NCBI RefSeq assembly: GCF_025336525.1
Contig: NZ_JAOCZP010000001.1
Location: 1,116,001-1,180,000, forward strand
From: Chelativorans salis
GTDB lineage: Bacteria > Pseudomonadota > Alphaproteobacteria > Rhizobiales > Rhizobiaceae
DNA length: 64,000 nt
Direction: 5' to 3'
The translations under genes and the position numbers were made by a program. Positions 9,799-19,450 of this stretch are shown here, piece by piece (position 1 is the first letter of the stretch; the number at the start of each line of letters is the position of its first letter). The notes under the pieces were generated by a model. It was not told the origin of the DNA and searched no databases. It saw only the letters and a program-made list of their open reading frames with translations.

Positions 9799-11403
9799 AT
9801 GTTGAAACTTGCAGTCATCCGGCCGCTCCTGGCCGGCGCGTTGGCGGCTGCGGGCGTGGCCGCCGGGGCAAACATGGCGCTGGCCGAGACGACCTATGTG
9901 CGCGGCAACGACGGCGATCCAGAGACGCTGGACCAGCACAAGACCTCGACCGTGGTCGAGGCGCATCTGTTGCGCGACCTCTATGAGGGGCTGGTGGTTT
10001 ACGACAACAAGGCCAATGTCATTCCCGGCGTAGCCGAGAGCTGGGACGTCTCCGACGACGGCCTGACCTACACCTTCAAGCTGCGCGAAGACGCCAACTG
10101 GTCGAACGGCGAGCCGGTGACGGCGGAGGACTTCATCTTCTCCCTGCAGCGCATCATGACCCCGGAGACAGCCGCCAAATACGCCAACATTCTCTATCCC
10201 ATCAAGAACGCGGAGAAGATCAACAAGGGCGAAGCCGAGCCTGAGACGCTGGGCGCGCGAGCCGTTGACGACAAGACGCTGGAGATCACGCTCGAGCAAC
10301 AGACGCCCTATTTCATCGAACTGCTCACCCACCAGACCGGGCTGCCGGTCAACAAGGCGGCCGTCGAGGAACACGGCACCGATTTCGTAAAGCCCGAGAA
10401 CATCGTCACGAACGGCGCCTACACGCTCGTCTCGTTTACGCCTGGCGATAAGATCGTCATGGAGAAGAATGCGGAGTTCCACGATGCGGAGAACGTCTCC
10501 ATCGACCGCATTGAATGGCTGCCCATCGAGGACCGCGCGTCCTGCGTGCGCCGCTTCGAGGCCGGCGAGGTGCATAGCTGCTCGGACCTGCCCACCGAGC
10601 AGCTCGCCTCGCTCAAGGAGCGGCTCGGAGAGCAGGTGCGGATCGCGCCCTATCTCGGCACCTACTATTTCGCCTTCAACACGGAGAAAGAGCCGCTCGA
10701 CGACGTGCGCGTGCGCCAGGCGCTTTCCATGGTGGTCGATCGCGAGTTCCTGGCCGACGAGATCTGGGCCGGCGCCATGCTGCCCGCCTATTCTCTTGTA
10801 CCGCCCGGCATCGGCAACTACGAGGGCGGCGGCGCAACGGTGGATTGGGCGGACATGTCGCCGCTCGACCGTGAGGACCGTGCCATCGAGCTGATGAAGG
10901 AGGCCGGCGTCGGTCCCGACAACCCGATCACGCTGGAGATTTCCTACAACAGCTCGGAAAACCACAAGAACACCTCGACGGCCATCGCCGACATGTGGAA
11001 GCCGCTTGGTGTCAACGTCACTTACCGGGTGCAGGACCTGTCGGCGCACTACGCGATGCTGCGCGACACCAGCGACTACCAAGTGGCGCGCGCCGGCTGG
11101 ATCGGCGACTTTTCCGATCCGCAGAACTTCCTGTTCCTGGTCGAGAGCGACAACACCGGGTTCAACTACGCCAAATACAAGAACCCCGAATATGATGCGC
11201 TGATGGAGCAGGCGGCGGCCGAGGGCGACCTTGAGAAGCGCGCCGAGATCCTGCGCCAGGCGGAGGCGATGTTCCTGGAGGATCAGCCCTTCATGCCGCT
11301 GCTCTTCTATTCGTCTCTCTCTCTGGTCTCGCCCAAGCTCGAAGGCTGGGAAGACAATATCCAGAACGTGCACGGCACGCGCTGGATGAGCCTTTCCGAG
11401 TAA
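9799..11403 (+). CDS. oppA: oligopeptide ABC transporter, periplasmic binding protein (OppA-like)
   Basis: 534-residue SBP family 5 protein that captures peptides in the periplasm for the OppBCDF importer. An N-terminal signal peptide is visible (MLKLAV start, Ala/Gly-rich core, cleavage likely after NMALA). The mature part begins ETTYVRGNDGDPETLD, the usual OppA beginning, and the conserved GWIGDFSDPQNFL segment is near residue 430. I chose ATG 9799 because GGGAG lies about 9 nt upstream; an in-frame ATG at 9784 lacks a ribosome site. A strong stem-loop follows the stop codon before oppB. The substrate is inferred from family only. Confidence 0.9.
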   Translation: MLKLAVIRPLLAGALAAAGVAAGANMALAETTYVRGNDGDPETLDQHKTSTVVEAHLLRDLYEGLVVYDNKANVIPGVAESWDVSDDGLTYTFKLREDANWSNGEPVTAEDFIFSLQRIMTPETAAKYANILYPIKNAEKINKGEAEPETLGARAVDDKTLEITLEQQTPYFIELLTHQTGLPVNKAAVEEHGTDFVKPENIVTNGAYTLVSFTPGDKIVMEKNAEFHDAENVSIDRIEWLPIEDRASCVRRFEAGEVHSCSDLPTEQLASLKERLGEQVRIAPYLGTYYFAFNTEKEPLDDVRVRQALSMVVDREFLADEIWAGAMLPAYSLVPPGIGNYEGGGATVDWADMSPLDREDRAIELMKEAGVGPDNPITLEISYNSSENHKNTSTAIADMWKPLGVNVTYRVQDLSAHYAMLRDTSDYQVARAGWIGDFSDPQNFLFLVESDNTGFNYAKYKNPEYDALMEQAAAEGDLEKRAEILRQAEAMFLEDQPFMPLLFYSSLSLVSPKLEGWEDNIQNVHGTRWMSLSE

Positions 11404-11410
11404 CAGTGTG

Positions 11411-11439
11411 CGTCCGGGGCCGCATCCCGGCCCCGGACG
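11411..11439 (+). terminator. stem-loop between oppA and oppB
   Basis: Perfect 12-bp stem CGTCCGGGGCCG/CGGCCCCGGACG with a 5-nt loop, 7 nt after the oppA stop. There is no U-tract. It most likely blocks 3' decay of the oppA message or partly attenuates transcription into oppBCDF. Confidence 0.7.
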
Positions 11440-11461
11440 TCCAGCCAGAGAGTGACGAGCC

Positions 11462-12385
11462 ATGCTTGGCTATGTCGTGCGCCGCCTTCTGGGGGCGATC
11501 CCGACCTTATTCATCATCATCACGCTTGCCTTCTTCCTCATGCGGATCGCCCCCGGCGGGCCTTTCGACCAGGAACGCGCGCTCGAGGCGAAGGTGCTGG
11601 AGAACCTGAACCGGGTCTTCCACCTCGACCGACCTGTGTGGGAACAGTATCTCTACTATCTCGGCAACCTGGCGCGCGGCGATCTGGGCCCGAGCTTCAT
11701 CTACCGCGATTTTTCCGTGCAGCAACTGCTTGCCAACGGGCTGCCGGTGTCGATCCAGCTCGGCGGCATGGCGCTGCTCGTGGCTCTGCTGGCGGGATCC
11801 GTGCTCGGCACGATCGCCGCACTCAGGCAGAACTCGTGGATAGACTACAGCGTAACGGCCGTGGCGACATTCGGCATCACGGTGCCCAACTTCGTGGTGG
11901 CGCCGCTCTTGTCGCTGATCTTCGGCGTTTGGCTCAGCATGCTGCCGGCCGGCGGCTGGGGTGGCGGCAGCCCGCAGAACATGGTGCTGCCCGTGATCAC
12001 CCTGGCGCTGCCGCAAGTGGCGATCGTCGCCCGCCTCATCCGCGGCTCGATGATCGAGGCGCTGCGCTCCGACCACGTGCGCACGGCGCGCGCCTATGGC
12101 CTCCCGGCGCGCATGATCGTCGGCGTGCACGCGCTGCGCGCTGCCTGCCTGCCCGCGGTCTCCTATCTGGGGCCGGCGGCGGCGGCACTTCTGACCGGCT
12201 CCGTGGTGGTGGAGACGATCTTCGGCCTTCCGGGTATCGGCCGCTACTTCGTGCAAGGGGCGCTCAACCGCGACTACACGCTTGTGATGGGCACCGTCAT
12301 CATCATCGCCGTCTTCGTGGTGATCTTCAATCTGATCGTCGACCTGCTTTACGCGGCGCTCGACCCAAGGGTGCGCTATGACTGA
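11462..12385 (+). CDS. oppB: oligopeptide ABC transporter permease OppB
   Basis: 307-residue inner-membrane permease closely resembling enteric OppB: IPTLFIIITLAFFLMRIAPG at the first membrane span, the HLDRPVWEQYLYYL periplasmic region, and the EAA loop around GSMIEALRSDHVRTARAYGL. About six membrane spans. Its end overlaps oppC by 8 bp, as expected in a coupled permease pair. Confidence 0.93.
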   Translation: MLGYVVRRLLGAIPTLFIIITLAFFLMRIAPGGPFDQERALEAKVLENLNRVFHLDRPVWEQYLYYLGNLARGDLGPSFIYRDFSVQQLLANGLPVSIQLGGMALLVALLAGSVLGTIAALRQNSWIDYSVTAVATFGITVPNFVVAPLLSLIFGVWLSMLPAGGWGGGSPQNMVLPVITLALPQVAIVARLIRGSMIEALRSDHVRTARAYGLPARMIVGVHALRAACLPAVSYLGPAAAALLTGSVVVETIFGLPGIGRYFVQGALNRDYTLVMGTVIIIAVFVVIFNLIVDLLYAALDPRVRYD

Positions 12386-13517
12386 TGTTGCCACCAACAC
12401 ACCCGAGGCCGTTGTCGGCGAAGGCGTCAAAGGCCGCTCGCTCTGGGCCACCGCCTTCATGCGGCTGCGCCGCAACAAGGCGGCGATGGCGAGCCTCCTG
12501 ATCCTCATCGTCTTCATCTTCGCCGGCCTGTTCGGGCCGATGCTGGCGCCGCATCACTACGCCAACGTCTATCCGAACTTCGTCAAGGTGCCGGCGAGCC
12601 TGGAGGCCTATCCGCGCGAGGACGAGATCCTGCCGGCGGCCGAAAGCGTGGTGGCGCGTATGCGGCTCGATATCGATGCGCTGGAAATCGCCGGCGGGAC
12701 GCTGCGCGTGGAGGCATCCTCAAGCCGTGAGATTGACCCGCGCGTGACGCGCTATCTCGACCGCTCGGACCTGTTCTCCAACGCCCGCGTCGTCGAGCAG
12801 AGTGCGGACGGGCGGCACATGATCATGGAAGCTGACGTGCACCGGCTGCGCTTCATTTTCGGCACGGACGCCAACGGGCGCGATCTCTTCGCGCGCGTGC
12901 TCATCTCGATCCGCATCTCGCTGATGATCGGTGCGCTGGCGACGGGCGTGGCGCTCGTCATCGGCGTCGCCTGGGGGGCAACGGCAGGCTTCCTCGGTGG
13001 GCGCATAGACAACATGATGATGCGGGTGGTCGACATCCTCTACGCGCTGCCCTTCACCTTCTTCGCCATCCTGCTGGTGGTCTTCTTCGGCCGCAATATC
13101 GTGCTGATGTTCATCGCCGTGGGCGCGGTGGAATGGCTCGACATGGCGCGTATCGTGCGTGGGCAGACAATATCGCTCAGACGGCGCGAGTTCGTGCAGG
13201 CGGCCGAGGCGCTGGGGGTGAGTTCCGGCGGCATCCTGCGCCGCCACATCATCCCCAATACGCTGGGGCCGGTGATCATCTACATGACGCTGCTCGTGCC
13301 CAAGGTGATCCTTCTGGAAAGCTTCCTTTCCTTCCTCGGGCTCGGCGTGCAGGAACCGCTGACGAGCCTGGGCGTGCTGATCGCCGAAGGCGCGCGGAAC
13401 ATGCGCGGTGCGGCCTACATGCTGCTTTATCCCTCGCTGGCGCTGACGCTGCTTCTCTTCGCTCTCAACTTCCTGGGCGACGGGCTGCGCGACGCGCTCG
13501 ACCCGAAGGACCGCTGA
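12378..13517 (+). CDS. oppC: oligopeptide ABC transporter permease OppC, with enlarged periplasmic loop
   Basis: 379-residue inner-membrane permease, clearly longer than the usual 300. The C-terminal BPD_transp domain is normal, with the GRDLFARVLISIRISLMIG entry and the EAA loop EFVQAAEALGVSSGGILRRH. The extra length is a hydrophilic insert of roughly 75 residues between the first membrane span (about residue 50) and the second domain (about residue 155), which should face the periplasm near the binding protein. It overlaps oppB by 8 bp and is followed by oppDF after 1 bp. Confidence 0.92.
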   Translation: MTDVATNTPEAVVGEGVKGRSLWATAFMRLRRNKAAMASLLILIVFIFAGLFGPMLAPHHYANVYPNFVKVPASLEAYPREDEILPAAESVVARMRLDIDALEIAGGTLRVEASSSREIDPRVTRYLDRSDLFSNARVVEQSADGRHMIMEADVHRLRFIFGTDANGRDLFARVLISIRISLMIGALATGVALVIGVAWGATAGFLGGRIDNMMMRVVDILYALPFTFFAILLVVFFGRNIVLMFIAVGAVEWLDMARIVRGQTISLRRREFVQAAEALGVSSGGILRRHIIPNTLGPVIIYMTLLVPKVILLESFLSFLGLGVQEPLTSLGVLIAEGARNMRGAAYMLLYPSLALTLLLFALNFLGDGLRDALDPKDR

Positions 13518-13518
13518 G

Positions 13519-15153
13519 ATGGAAAAGATGGCGGAAACGATCTTCGATATACGCGGCATACGCGTCACCTTCGACACGCCGGACGGTGCGGTCGAGGCGG
13601 TGCGCGGGGTCGATATGCACGTGAAGGCCGGTGAGACGGTGGCCGTGGTGGGCGAATCGGGCTCGGGAAAGAGCCAGATCATGATGGCGGCGATGGGGCT
13701 TCTGGCCTCCAACGGCCGGGCTGAAGGCTCTGTCACCTATCGCGGGCAGGAACTGGTGGGCCTGCCGCGGGAGAAGCTCAACCGCATCCGCGGCGCCAAG
13801 ATCACCATGATCTTTCAGGAGCCGATGACCTCGCTCGACCCGCTCTACACCATCGAACGGCAGATATCGGAACCTCTGCGCGTACACGGCGGACTGTCGG
13901 CCGCCGCAGCGCGAAAGCGGGCGCTGGAGCTTTTGAAGCTCGTCCACATTCCCGACCCGGAGCGGCGGCTAAAATCCTATCCGCACGAATTGTCGGGAGG
14001 GCAGCGTCAGCGCGTGATGATCGCCATGGCGCTCGCCAACGATCCGGACCTGCTGATCGCCGACGAGCCGACGACAGCGCTCGATGTGACGATCCAGGCC
14101 GAAATCCTGGGGCTCCTGGCCGAATTGCAGCGCAAGCTCGGCATGGCGATCCTCTTCATCACCCATGACCTGACCATCGTCGAGGCATTCGCCGATAGGG
14201 TTTATGTGATGCAGCACGGCAAGGTGGTGGAGGAAGGGGCGACGGAGCAGATCTTCAACCGCCCGGCCCAAGACTACACGAAAATGCTCCTGGCGGCGGA
14301 GCCGGAGGGACACAAGCCGCCGGTGCCAAAGAGCGCGCCCATCCTGCTCGATGCCCACAAGGTATCGGTCACCTTCTCCGCCAGGGGCGGACTGTTCTCC
14401 GCCGGCTTTGCGCTGAAGGCAGTGCAGGACGTTACGCTGAGCCTCAGGGCCGGCCAGACGGTGGGGATCGTCGGCGAGTCGGGTTCGGGAAAATCGACGC
14501 TAGGCCGGGCGCTGCTGCAACTCCTGCCGTCGGAGGGCCGTGTCGTCTATCAGGGCGTGCCCATCCAGGGCTTCAGCCGCGCGGCCATGCGGCCGTACCG
14601 GCGGAATCTACAGATGGTGTTCCAGGACCCCTACGGATCTTTGAGCCCGCGCATGACAGTGGGCGAGATCATCACGGAAGGGCTTCTGGTGCACGAACCC
14701 GGGCTTTCGGCGGGCCAGCGCGTGGAGCAGGCGATGGAGGCACTCAAGGAGGTGGGGCTGGACCCGGCCATGCGCAACCGCTTCCCGCATGAGTTCTCCG
14801 GCGGACAGCGCCAGCGCATCGCGATCGCCCGCGCCGTGGTGCTGAAACCGACGGTGATCGTTCTGGACGAACCGACCTCTGCGCTCGACCGGTCGGTACA
14901 GAAGCAGATCATCACGCTCCTGCGGCGCATCCAGCAAAGCCACAACCTGTCCTTCATCTTCATCAGCCACGACCTTGCTGTCGTGAAGGCGCTGGCCGAC
15001 TACACCATCGTCATGAAGTCCGGGCAGGTGGTGGAAGAGGGCCTGACAGACGAGGTCTTCGAGCGTCCCCGGAGCGATTACACGCGTGATCTCATGGAAG
15101 CGGCCTTTGACCTGAAGAGCGTTCTGAACCGGCAGGCGGAGGCGCGTGTCTAG
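13519..15153 (+). CDS. fused peptide ABC transporter ATPase (OppD-OppF fusion)
   Basis: 544-residue cytoplasmic ATPase with two complete nucleotide-binding domains in one chain. The first has Walker A GESGSGKS at 45-52 and signature LSGGQRQR near 160. The second has Walker [10 protein letters not shown] near 318-326 and FSGGQRQR near 430. Such YejF/GsiA-type fusions replace separate OppD and OppF. ATG 13519 has GAAGGA upstream; ATG 13528 is an alternative. It is the last gene of the opp unit. Confidence 0.93.
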   Translation: MEKMAETIFDIRGIRVTFDTPDGAVEAVRGVDMHVKAGETVAVVGESGSGKSQIMMAAMGLLASNGRAEGSVTYRGQELVGLPREKLNRIRGAKITMIFQEPMTSLDPLYTIERQISEPLRVHGGLSAAAARKRALELLKLVHIPDPERRLKSYPHELSGGQRQRVMIAMALANDPDLLIADEPTTALDVTIQAEILGLLAELQRKLGMAILFITHDLTIVEAFADRVYVMQHGKVVEEGATEQIFNRPAQDYTKMLLAAEPEGHKPPVPKSAPILLDAHKVSVTFSARGGLFSAGFALKAVQDVTLSLRAGQTVGIVGESGSGKSTLGRALLQLLPSEGRVVYQGVPIQGFSRAAMRPYRRNLQMVFQDPYGSLSPRMTVGEIITEGLLVHEPGLSAGQRVEQAMEALKEVGLDPAMRNRFPHEFSGGQRQRIAIARAVVLKPTVIVLDEPTSALDRSVQKQIITLLRRIQQSHNLSFIFISHDLAVVKALADYTIVMKSGQVVEEGLTDEVFERPRSDYTRDLMEAAFDLKSVLNRQAEARV

Positions 15154-15592
15154 GCGATGTGCCGCCCACTAAAAGCCGGCTAATCGATCAGAAAAGCTTC
15201 TATCGCAAAATTAACGGTTTGACTCAAAGTCATGTCCGTTTAACGTTTAGGCAGAAGTTTGGGGGAACAAGGAGGGGCGCTTGGTGGCACCCCAGAGCCA
15301 TTACCGCAGCCATCTGTCCGCGACCACAGCGCGCGACGGGGCCTTTTCGCTGGCCCGGCTTGCGGCGGCTTCTCCGCTTCTTCCGCTTCGTCCCTGTCGA
15401 TCGGTCGACAACTCCCCCCAGTGCAATGCCGGGCGGGAAAGGGCACGGATGACGGTCCGCACGCCAGGTTTTGCGACTGTGCCGGGCTGGCTGCCCGCCA
15501 GCTGAAACTCTGCCGGCGATTGCGGAAGACGGCGGCGCAATGCCGCCCGCTTCCAATTTGAACAAACAATAGGAACCACAGAGGAGAACGTC
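15154..15592. other. intergenic region before teaA, no gene seen
   Basis: About 440 bp. Short frames here overlap on both strands and none has a ribosome site with family resemblance. A palindrome TGACT-CAA-AGTCA lies at 15220-15232 and overlaps TTGACT, a possible -35 box or operator upstream of the TRAP operon. The evidence is weak. Confidence 0.4.
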
Positions 15593-16618
15593 ATGACCTC
15601 ATTCAAGAACCGTTTCCTGACCGGCATTGCGGCCGCGGCGATGCTGGCCGCCGGCGCCGGTAGCGCCGCCGCAGAGACCTGGCGCTACGCCTTCGAAGAG
15701 GCAATGACCGACGTGCAGGGTGTCTATGCCCAGAAATTCAAGGAGGAGGTCGAGGCCAACACGGATCATGAGATCCAGCTCTTCCCCTTCGGCACGCTCG
15801 GCGAATCCGCCGACATCATGGAGCAGGCACAGGCGGGCATCCTGCAGTTCGTCGATCAGTCGCCGGGCTTCACTGGCGCGCTGATCCCGGAAGCGCAGGT
15901 GTTCTTCGTGCCCTACCTCCTGCCGCAGGACCATGAGACTCTTGTGGACTTCTTCCGCACCTCGGTGGCCATCAACGAGATGTTCCCCGAGCTATATGCG
16001 CAGCAGGGGCTCGAGCTTCTGAAGATGTTCCCGGAGGGCGAAGTCTGCATGACGACGCAGGAGCCCGTGCACAGCCCGGCCGACCTCAATGAGGTGAAGG
16101 TCCGTGTCATGACCAACCCGCTTCTGGTCGAAAGCTACCGCGCCTTCGGCGCCACGCCGACGCCGCTTCCCTGGGGCGAGGTCTATGGCGCTCTGCAGAC
16201 GGGCATCATCCAGGGTCAGGAGAATCCGACCTTCTGGATCGAATCGACCAAGATGTACGAGGTCAGCCCCGTCATCACCTGCATCGGCCACAACAACTTC
16301 ACCACCGCGACGATGGCCAACAAGGACTTCTTCGACGGTCTTTCGGAGGAGGATCAGCAGGCGATCCAGAATGCGGCCGACGCGGCGTTCGACCATATTG
16401 TTGAATACCAGAAGGGTCTGCACGAGGAATCGCTCGAGAAAATCCGTGAAGCCGGCGGTGAAGACGTGCAGATCAACATTCTGTCCGAGGAGGAGCGCCA
16501 ACCCTTCATGGAGGCAGCCACGGATGTCGAGGAAGAGTTCATCGGCATGACCGGCGAGAGCGGCCAGCAGATCCTGGACCAGATGAAGGAAGATCTGGCT
16601 CAGGCCCAAGGCGGCTAG
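15593..16618 (+). CDS. teaA: TRAP transporter binding protein, ectoine/hydroxyectoine type (TeaA-like)
   Basis: 341-residue periplasmic DctP-family binding protein, the same length as Halomonas TeaA. Signal peptide about 1-27 (cleavage after SAAA). From family memory, TeaA features that match are: a WRYA-x-EE start of the mature chain (Glu 35/36), the LGESADIMEQ and LQFVDQSPGFTGALIP stretches, Arg 171 in KVRVMTNPLL, PTPLPWGEVYG, GQENP-x-FWIES (Asn 211, Trp 215), and a Phe at 236. These cover the residues that hold ectoine in TeaA. Downstream teaB, teaC and a Usp gene complete the TeaABCD order. Ectoine specificity is inference from these matches. A strong AGAGGAG ribosome site precedes the start. 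Confidence 0.88.
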   Translation: MTSFKNRFLTGIAAAAMLAAGAGSAAAETWRYAFEEAMTDVQGVYAQKFKEEVEANTDHEIQLFPFGTLGESADIMEQAQAGILQFVDQSPGFTGALIPEAQVFFVPYLLPQDHETLVDFFRTSVAINEMFPELYAQQGLELLKMFPEGEVCMTTQEPVHSPADLNEVKVRVMTNPLLVESYRAFGATPTPLPWGEVYGALQTGIIQGQENPTFWIESTKMYEVSPVITCIGHNNFTTATMANKDFFDGLSEEDQQAIQNAADAAFDHIVEYQKGLHEESLEKIREAGGEDVQINILSEEERQPFMEAATDVEEEFIGMTGESGQQILDQMKEDLAQAQGG

Positions 16619-16629
16619 CCACCGATATT

Positions 16630-16659
16630 GCCGACCGGGCGCGGGGGCGCCCGGCCGGC
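16630..16659 (+). terminator. stem-loop between teaA and teaB
   Basis: Stem CCGGGCGC/GCGCCCGG (16635-16642 with 16647-16654, loop GGGG) extended by GCCG/CGGC past a single mismatch. It lies 11 nt after the teaA stop without a U-tract, so an mRNA-stabilising or attenuating element is more likely than a full terminator. Confidence 0.65.
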
Positions 16660-16687
16660 ACTTCGGCAGAAGAGCGGGGACCAGAAA

Positions 16688-17317
16688 GTGTCGCAACATC
16701 ATGACGAGTCGCAGCTGCAGTCGCAGACGGATACGACGGCGGTCGACGACATTACCACCGGCACGTACAAGTCCGACCTGCCGGGCTTTCTCGGTACGAT
16801 CGACACGGCCATCAGCCGCGTAGAATCAGTACTCCTGGCAGCCGGCGTACTGCTTCTGGCGGCCAACACCATCGCCAATGTCGTCGGCCGCTTCGTCTTT
16901 CAGCAAAGCATCTTCTTCTCCGAAGAACTCAATCGCATCCTCATCATCCTGATTACCTTTGCCGGAATCAGTTATGCCGCCCGTCACGGCCGGCACATCC
17001 GCATGTCCGCCCTTTATGACGCGCTGCCGTCGGCGCTGCGCAAACCGCTGATGATCGTCATCGCGCTCATCACTGCGGTCTTCATGCTGGGCCTCGCCTG
17101 GTATTCGGCGCAATACATCATGACGCTGTACGGCCGCGGGCGCGTGCTGCCTTCGCTGCAGATCCCTGTCTGGATCATCTATCTCTGGGCCCCGGTCGGC
17201 TTCTTCATGACCGGGCTCCAGTACATTCTGACGGCGATCAAGAACATGTTGGAAAAGGACATCTACCTCTCGACCAACGTGCTCGAGGGCTACGATGATG
17301 AAGAGATCGAGATCTGA
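16688..17317 (+). CDS. teaB: TRAP transporter small permease (DctQ family, TeaB-like)
   Basis: 209-residue inner-membrane subunit with four predicted membrane spans (about 45-67, 80-100, 120-142, 160-180) and the DctQ-type [20 protein letters not shown] region. It works with the large permease TeaC. GTG 16688 is chosen because GGGGA lies 7 nt upstream and it gives the usual length; the frame is open 20 codons further upstream through the stem-loop, which is not credible coding. A stretch of Gln/Ser/Thr residues at the start is cytoplasmic. Confidence 0.85.
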   Translation: MSQHHDESQLQSQTDTTAVDDITTGTYKSDLPGFLGTIDTAISRVESVLLAAGVLLLAANTIANVVGRFVFQQSIFFSEELNRILIILITFAGISYAARHGRHIRMSALYDALPSALRKPLMIVIALITAVFMLGLAWYSAQYIMTLYGRGRVLPSLQIPVWIIYLWAPVGFFMTGLQYILTAIKNMLEKDIYLSTNVLEGYDDEEIEI

Positions 17318-17326
17318 GGGCGGGTC

Positions 17327-18610
17327 ATGGCTATCACCATTTTCTCCATCATGATCGTCCTCCTGCTGCTGGGATTCCCGATGATGATCCCGCTCATCAT
17401 CGGCGCCTTCGTCGGCTTCTATTCGCTGTTCGGCGGAATGGGGCAGTTGGAGACGATGGTGCAGCAGATGATGGCCGGCATCCGCCCGGCCTCGCTGATT
17501 GCCGTGCCCATGTTCATATTCGCAGCCGACATCATGACGCGCGGCCAGTCAGCCGGGCGCCTGATCAATCTGGTCATGTCCTTTGTTGGCCACATGCGCG
17601 GCGGCCTGGCCGTGTCCACCGCAGCCGCCTGCACCATGTTCGGCGCCGTCTCCGGCTCGACGCAGGCAACTGTCGTCGCGATCGGTTCGCCGCTGCGCCC
17701 GCGCATGCTCAAGGCCGGCTACAATGACAGCTTCATCCTCGCCCTGATCGTCAACGCCTCCGACATTGCCTTTCTGATCCCGCCGTCCATCGGCATGATT
17801 ATCTATGGCGTGATATCGAACACCTCGATCGCCGAGCTTTTCATCGCCGGCGTCGGGCCGGGCATTCTGATCCTCATCCTGTTCTCGATCTATTCCTGGA
17901 TCTATGCGGTGCGCAATCGCGTGCCGACGGAGGAGAAGGCAAGCTGGGGCGAGCGTCTGTCGGCAATGCAGAAGGCGCTGTGGCCTCTGGGCTTTCCGGT
18001 CATCATCATCGGCGGCATCTATGGCGGCGTCTTCAGCCCGACCGAGGCGGCCGCCGCCTGTGTTCTCTATGCGATCTTCCTCGAGATGGTCGTGTTCCGT
18101 GAGCTCGACATGAAGGGGCTTTACGACACGGCCAAATCCACGGGCCTCATCACGGCGGTAGTCTTCATCCTCGTCGCTGCCGGGGCGGCCTTCTCCTGGG
18201 TCATCTCCTTCGCCCAGATCCCGCAGCAGATCCTCGCCGGCATCGGCATCGACCAGATGGGTCAGATCGGCGTCCTCGTCGTCATCTCCATCGCCTTCTT
18301 CATCGGCTGCATGTTCGTGGATCCGATCGTGGTGATCCTCGTGCTGGTGCCGATCTTCGCCCCGGTTGTGAACGCCGTCGGTCTCGATCCGGTGCTGGTT
18401 GGAACGATCATCACGCTGCAGGTGGCCATCGGCTCGGCCACGCCCCCATTCGGGTGCGATATCTTCACGGCGATCGCGGTGTTCAAGCGGCCCTACATGG
18501 ATGTGGTGCGCGGCACGCCGCCCTTCATCCTGATCCTGCTGTGTGTTTCCGCCGCGCTCATCTTTTTCCCGCAGATCGCGCTGTTCCTGCGCGACCTGGC
18601 GTTCAGATAG
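17327..18610 (+). CDS. teaC: TRAP transporter large permease (DctM family, TeaC-like)
   Basis: 427-residue inner-membrane subunit, the same length as TeaC of Halomonas. It has about 12 hydrophobic segments and the DctM hallmarks: IPMFIFAADIM-like PMFIFAADIM, GAVSGSTQATVVAIGSPLRP, and NASDIAFLIPPSIGMIIYG. It carries out Na+-coupled substrate transfer. It follows teaB by 9 bp and is followed by the Usp gene after 15 bp, so it lies within one operon. Confidence 0.93.
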   Translation: MAITIFSIMIVLLLLGFPMMIPLIIGAFVGFYSLFGGMGQLETMVQQMMAGIRPASLIAVPMFIFAADIMTRGQSAGRLINLVMSFVGHMRGGLAVSTAAACTMFGAVSGSTQATVVAIGSPLRPRMLKAGYNDSFILALIVNASDIAFLIPPSIGMIIYGVISNTSIAELFIAGVGPGILILILFSIYSWIYAVRNRVPTEEKASWGERLSAMQKALWPLGFPVIIIGGIYGGVFSPTEAAAACVLYAIFLEMVVFRELDMKGLYDTAKSTGLITAVVFILVAAGAAFSWVISFAQIPQQILAGIGIDQMGQIGVLVVISIAFFIGCMFVDPIVVILVLVPIFAPVVNAVGLDPVLVGTIITLQVAIGSATPPFGCDIFTAIAVFKRPYMDVVRGTPPFILILLCVSAALIFFPQIALFLRDLAFR

Positions 18611-18625
18611 TTCTGGAGAAGAGCC

Positions 18626-19063
18626 TTGTTCAAACGGATCCTCGTTCCGATGGATGGCTCCAACGGCGCCATGAAGGCGCTAGACATGGCCATTCAAATG
18701 CAGAAGAACACCGGCGGCGAGTTGCTGATGGTCACGGTCTTTCGCCATCACAGTCTGCTGGAAGCATCCACATCGATGGTGCGGCCGGCGGACCCGGGGA
18801 GCATCGACCAGGCGCTCCGCGAGCACGCGAAAGAAGTGGCCGACGCAGCCAAGAAGCATGCGGTGGAAAAGGGCGCCAGTGCCCCCCGCGCCTTCGTGAA
18901 GAACGGCCCGCCGGCGCGCACGATCGTCAAGTTTGCCAAGGAACACGATGCCGACCTCATCGTGCTCGGTAGCCGCGGCCTGGGCGACCGTGAGGGCTAC
19001 CTTCTGGGTAGCGTCTCACACAAGGTTACGAGCCTTGCGAGCTGCCCGGTGATGGTGGTGTAG
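18626..19063 (+). CDS. teaD: universal stress protein of the TRAP operon (TeaD-like)
   Basis: 145-residue cytoplasmic UspA-family protein. The N-terminal strand KRILVPMDGS and the C-terminal ATP-binding motif G-2x-G-9x-G(S) are visible in GSRGLGDREGYLLGSVS. In Halomonas the equivalent TeaD binds ATP and lowers ectoine uptake through TeaABC; the same role is inferred here from gene order. The start is TTG with GGAGAAG 6-10 nt upstream. Confidence 0.88.
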   Translation: MFKRILVPMDGSNGAMKALDMAIQMQKNTGGELLMVTVFRHHSLLEASTSMVRPADPGSIDQALREHAKEVADAAKKHAVEKGASAPRAFVKNGPPARTIVKFAKEHDADLIVLGSRGLGDREGYLLGSVSHKVTSLASCPVMVV

Positions 19064-19113
19064 AACGAAGTTGGCTTGCACTCGGTCGTGCCTTCGCCTC
19101 CCCCGGCACTGCT

Positions 19114-19287
19114 CTAGCGCTTGAGCGGTGCTGTGTTGGTGGGCCGGCTTCCTCGCCATATTCCCCCTATGCGCCTCATGAGCAAGCCGAGGGCGCGCTG
19201 CAAGGCCGCCGAGCGCGCCTTGTCGGCCTGCCGGGCGTAGCGCTGCAAGTCCCGTGTGGCACCCATACCAACCGTGTAGTGCGACAT
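19114..19287 (-). CDS. small basic hypothetical protein, 57 residues
   Basis: Short leftward frame beginning MSHYTVGMGATRDLQRYA, rich in Arg and Ala, predicted helical, with no signal peptide. ATG 19287 has a near-perfect AAGGAG ribosome site 8 nt upstream, which is the main reason to accept it. Similar small Arg/Ala-rich helical proteins with an LxxxxxRxxG tail occur in alphaproteobacteria, but no named family is claimed. It is divergent from the LysR gene and converges on teaD. Confidence 0.55.
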   Translation of the reverse strand: MSHYTVGMGATRDLQRYARQADKARSAALQRALGLLMRRIGGIWRGSRPTNTAPLKR

Positions 19288-19450
19288 GACAGGCTCCTTC
19301 AAAAGACTGCGGCACGAGCCATCCCGCGGCCCGAACATTGTCCGGCCGGGCGGTCGCCCGCACTGCGATTTCTGTATGACCTGAAGGTAGGATCGGCGTA
19401 ACACGCACGCAAGTGAGAATTAGTTATCTTGTAGTGTGCGTTTATGTTAC

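Noticed and set aside
15230-15569. Several overlapping ~100-codon frames before teaA
   Set aside because: They occupy the same DNA in conflicting frames, lack ribosome sites and show no family.
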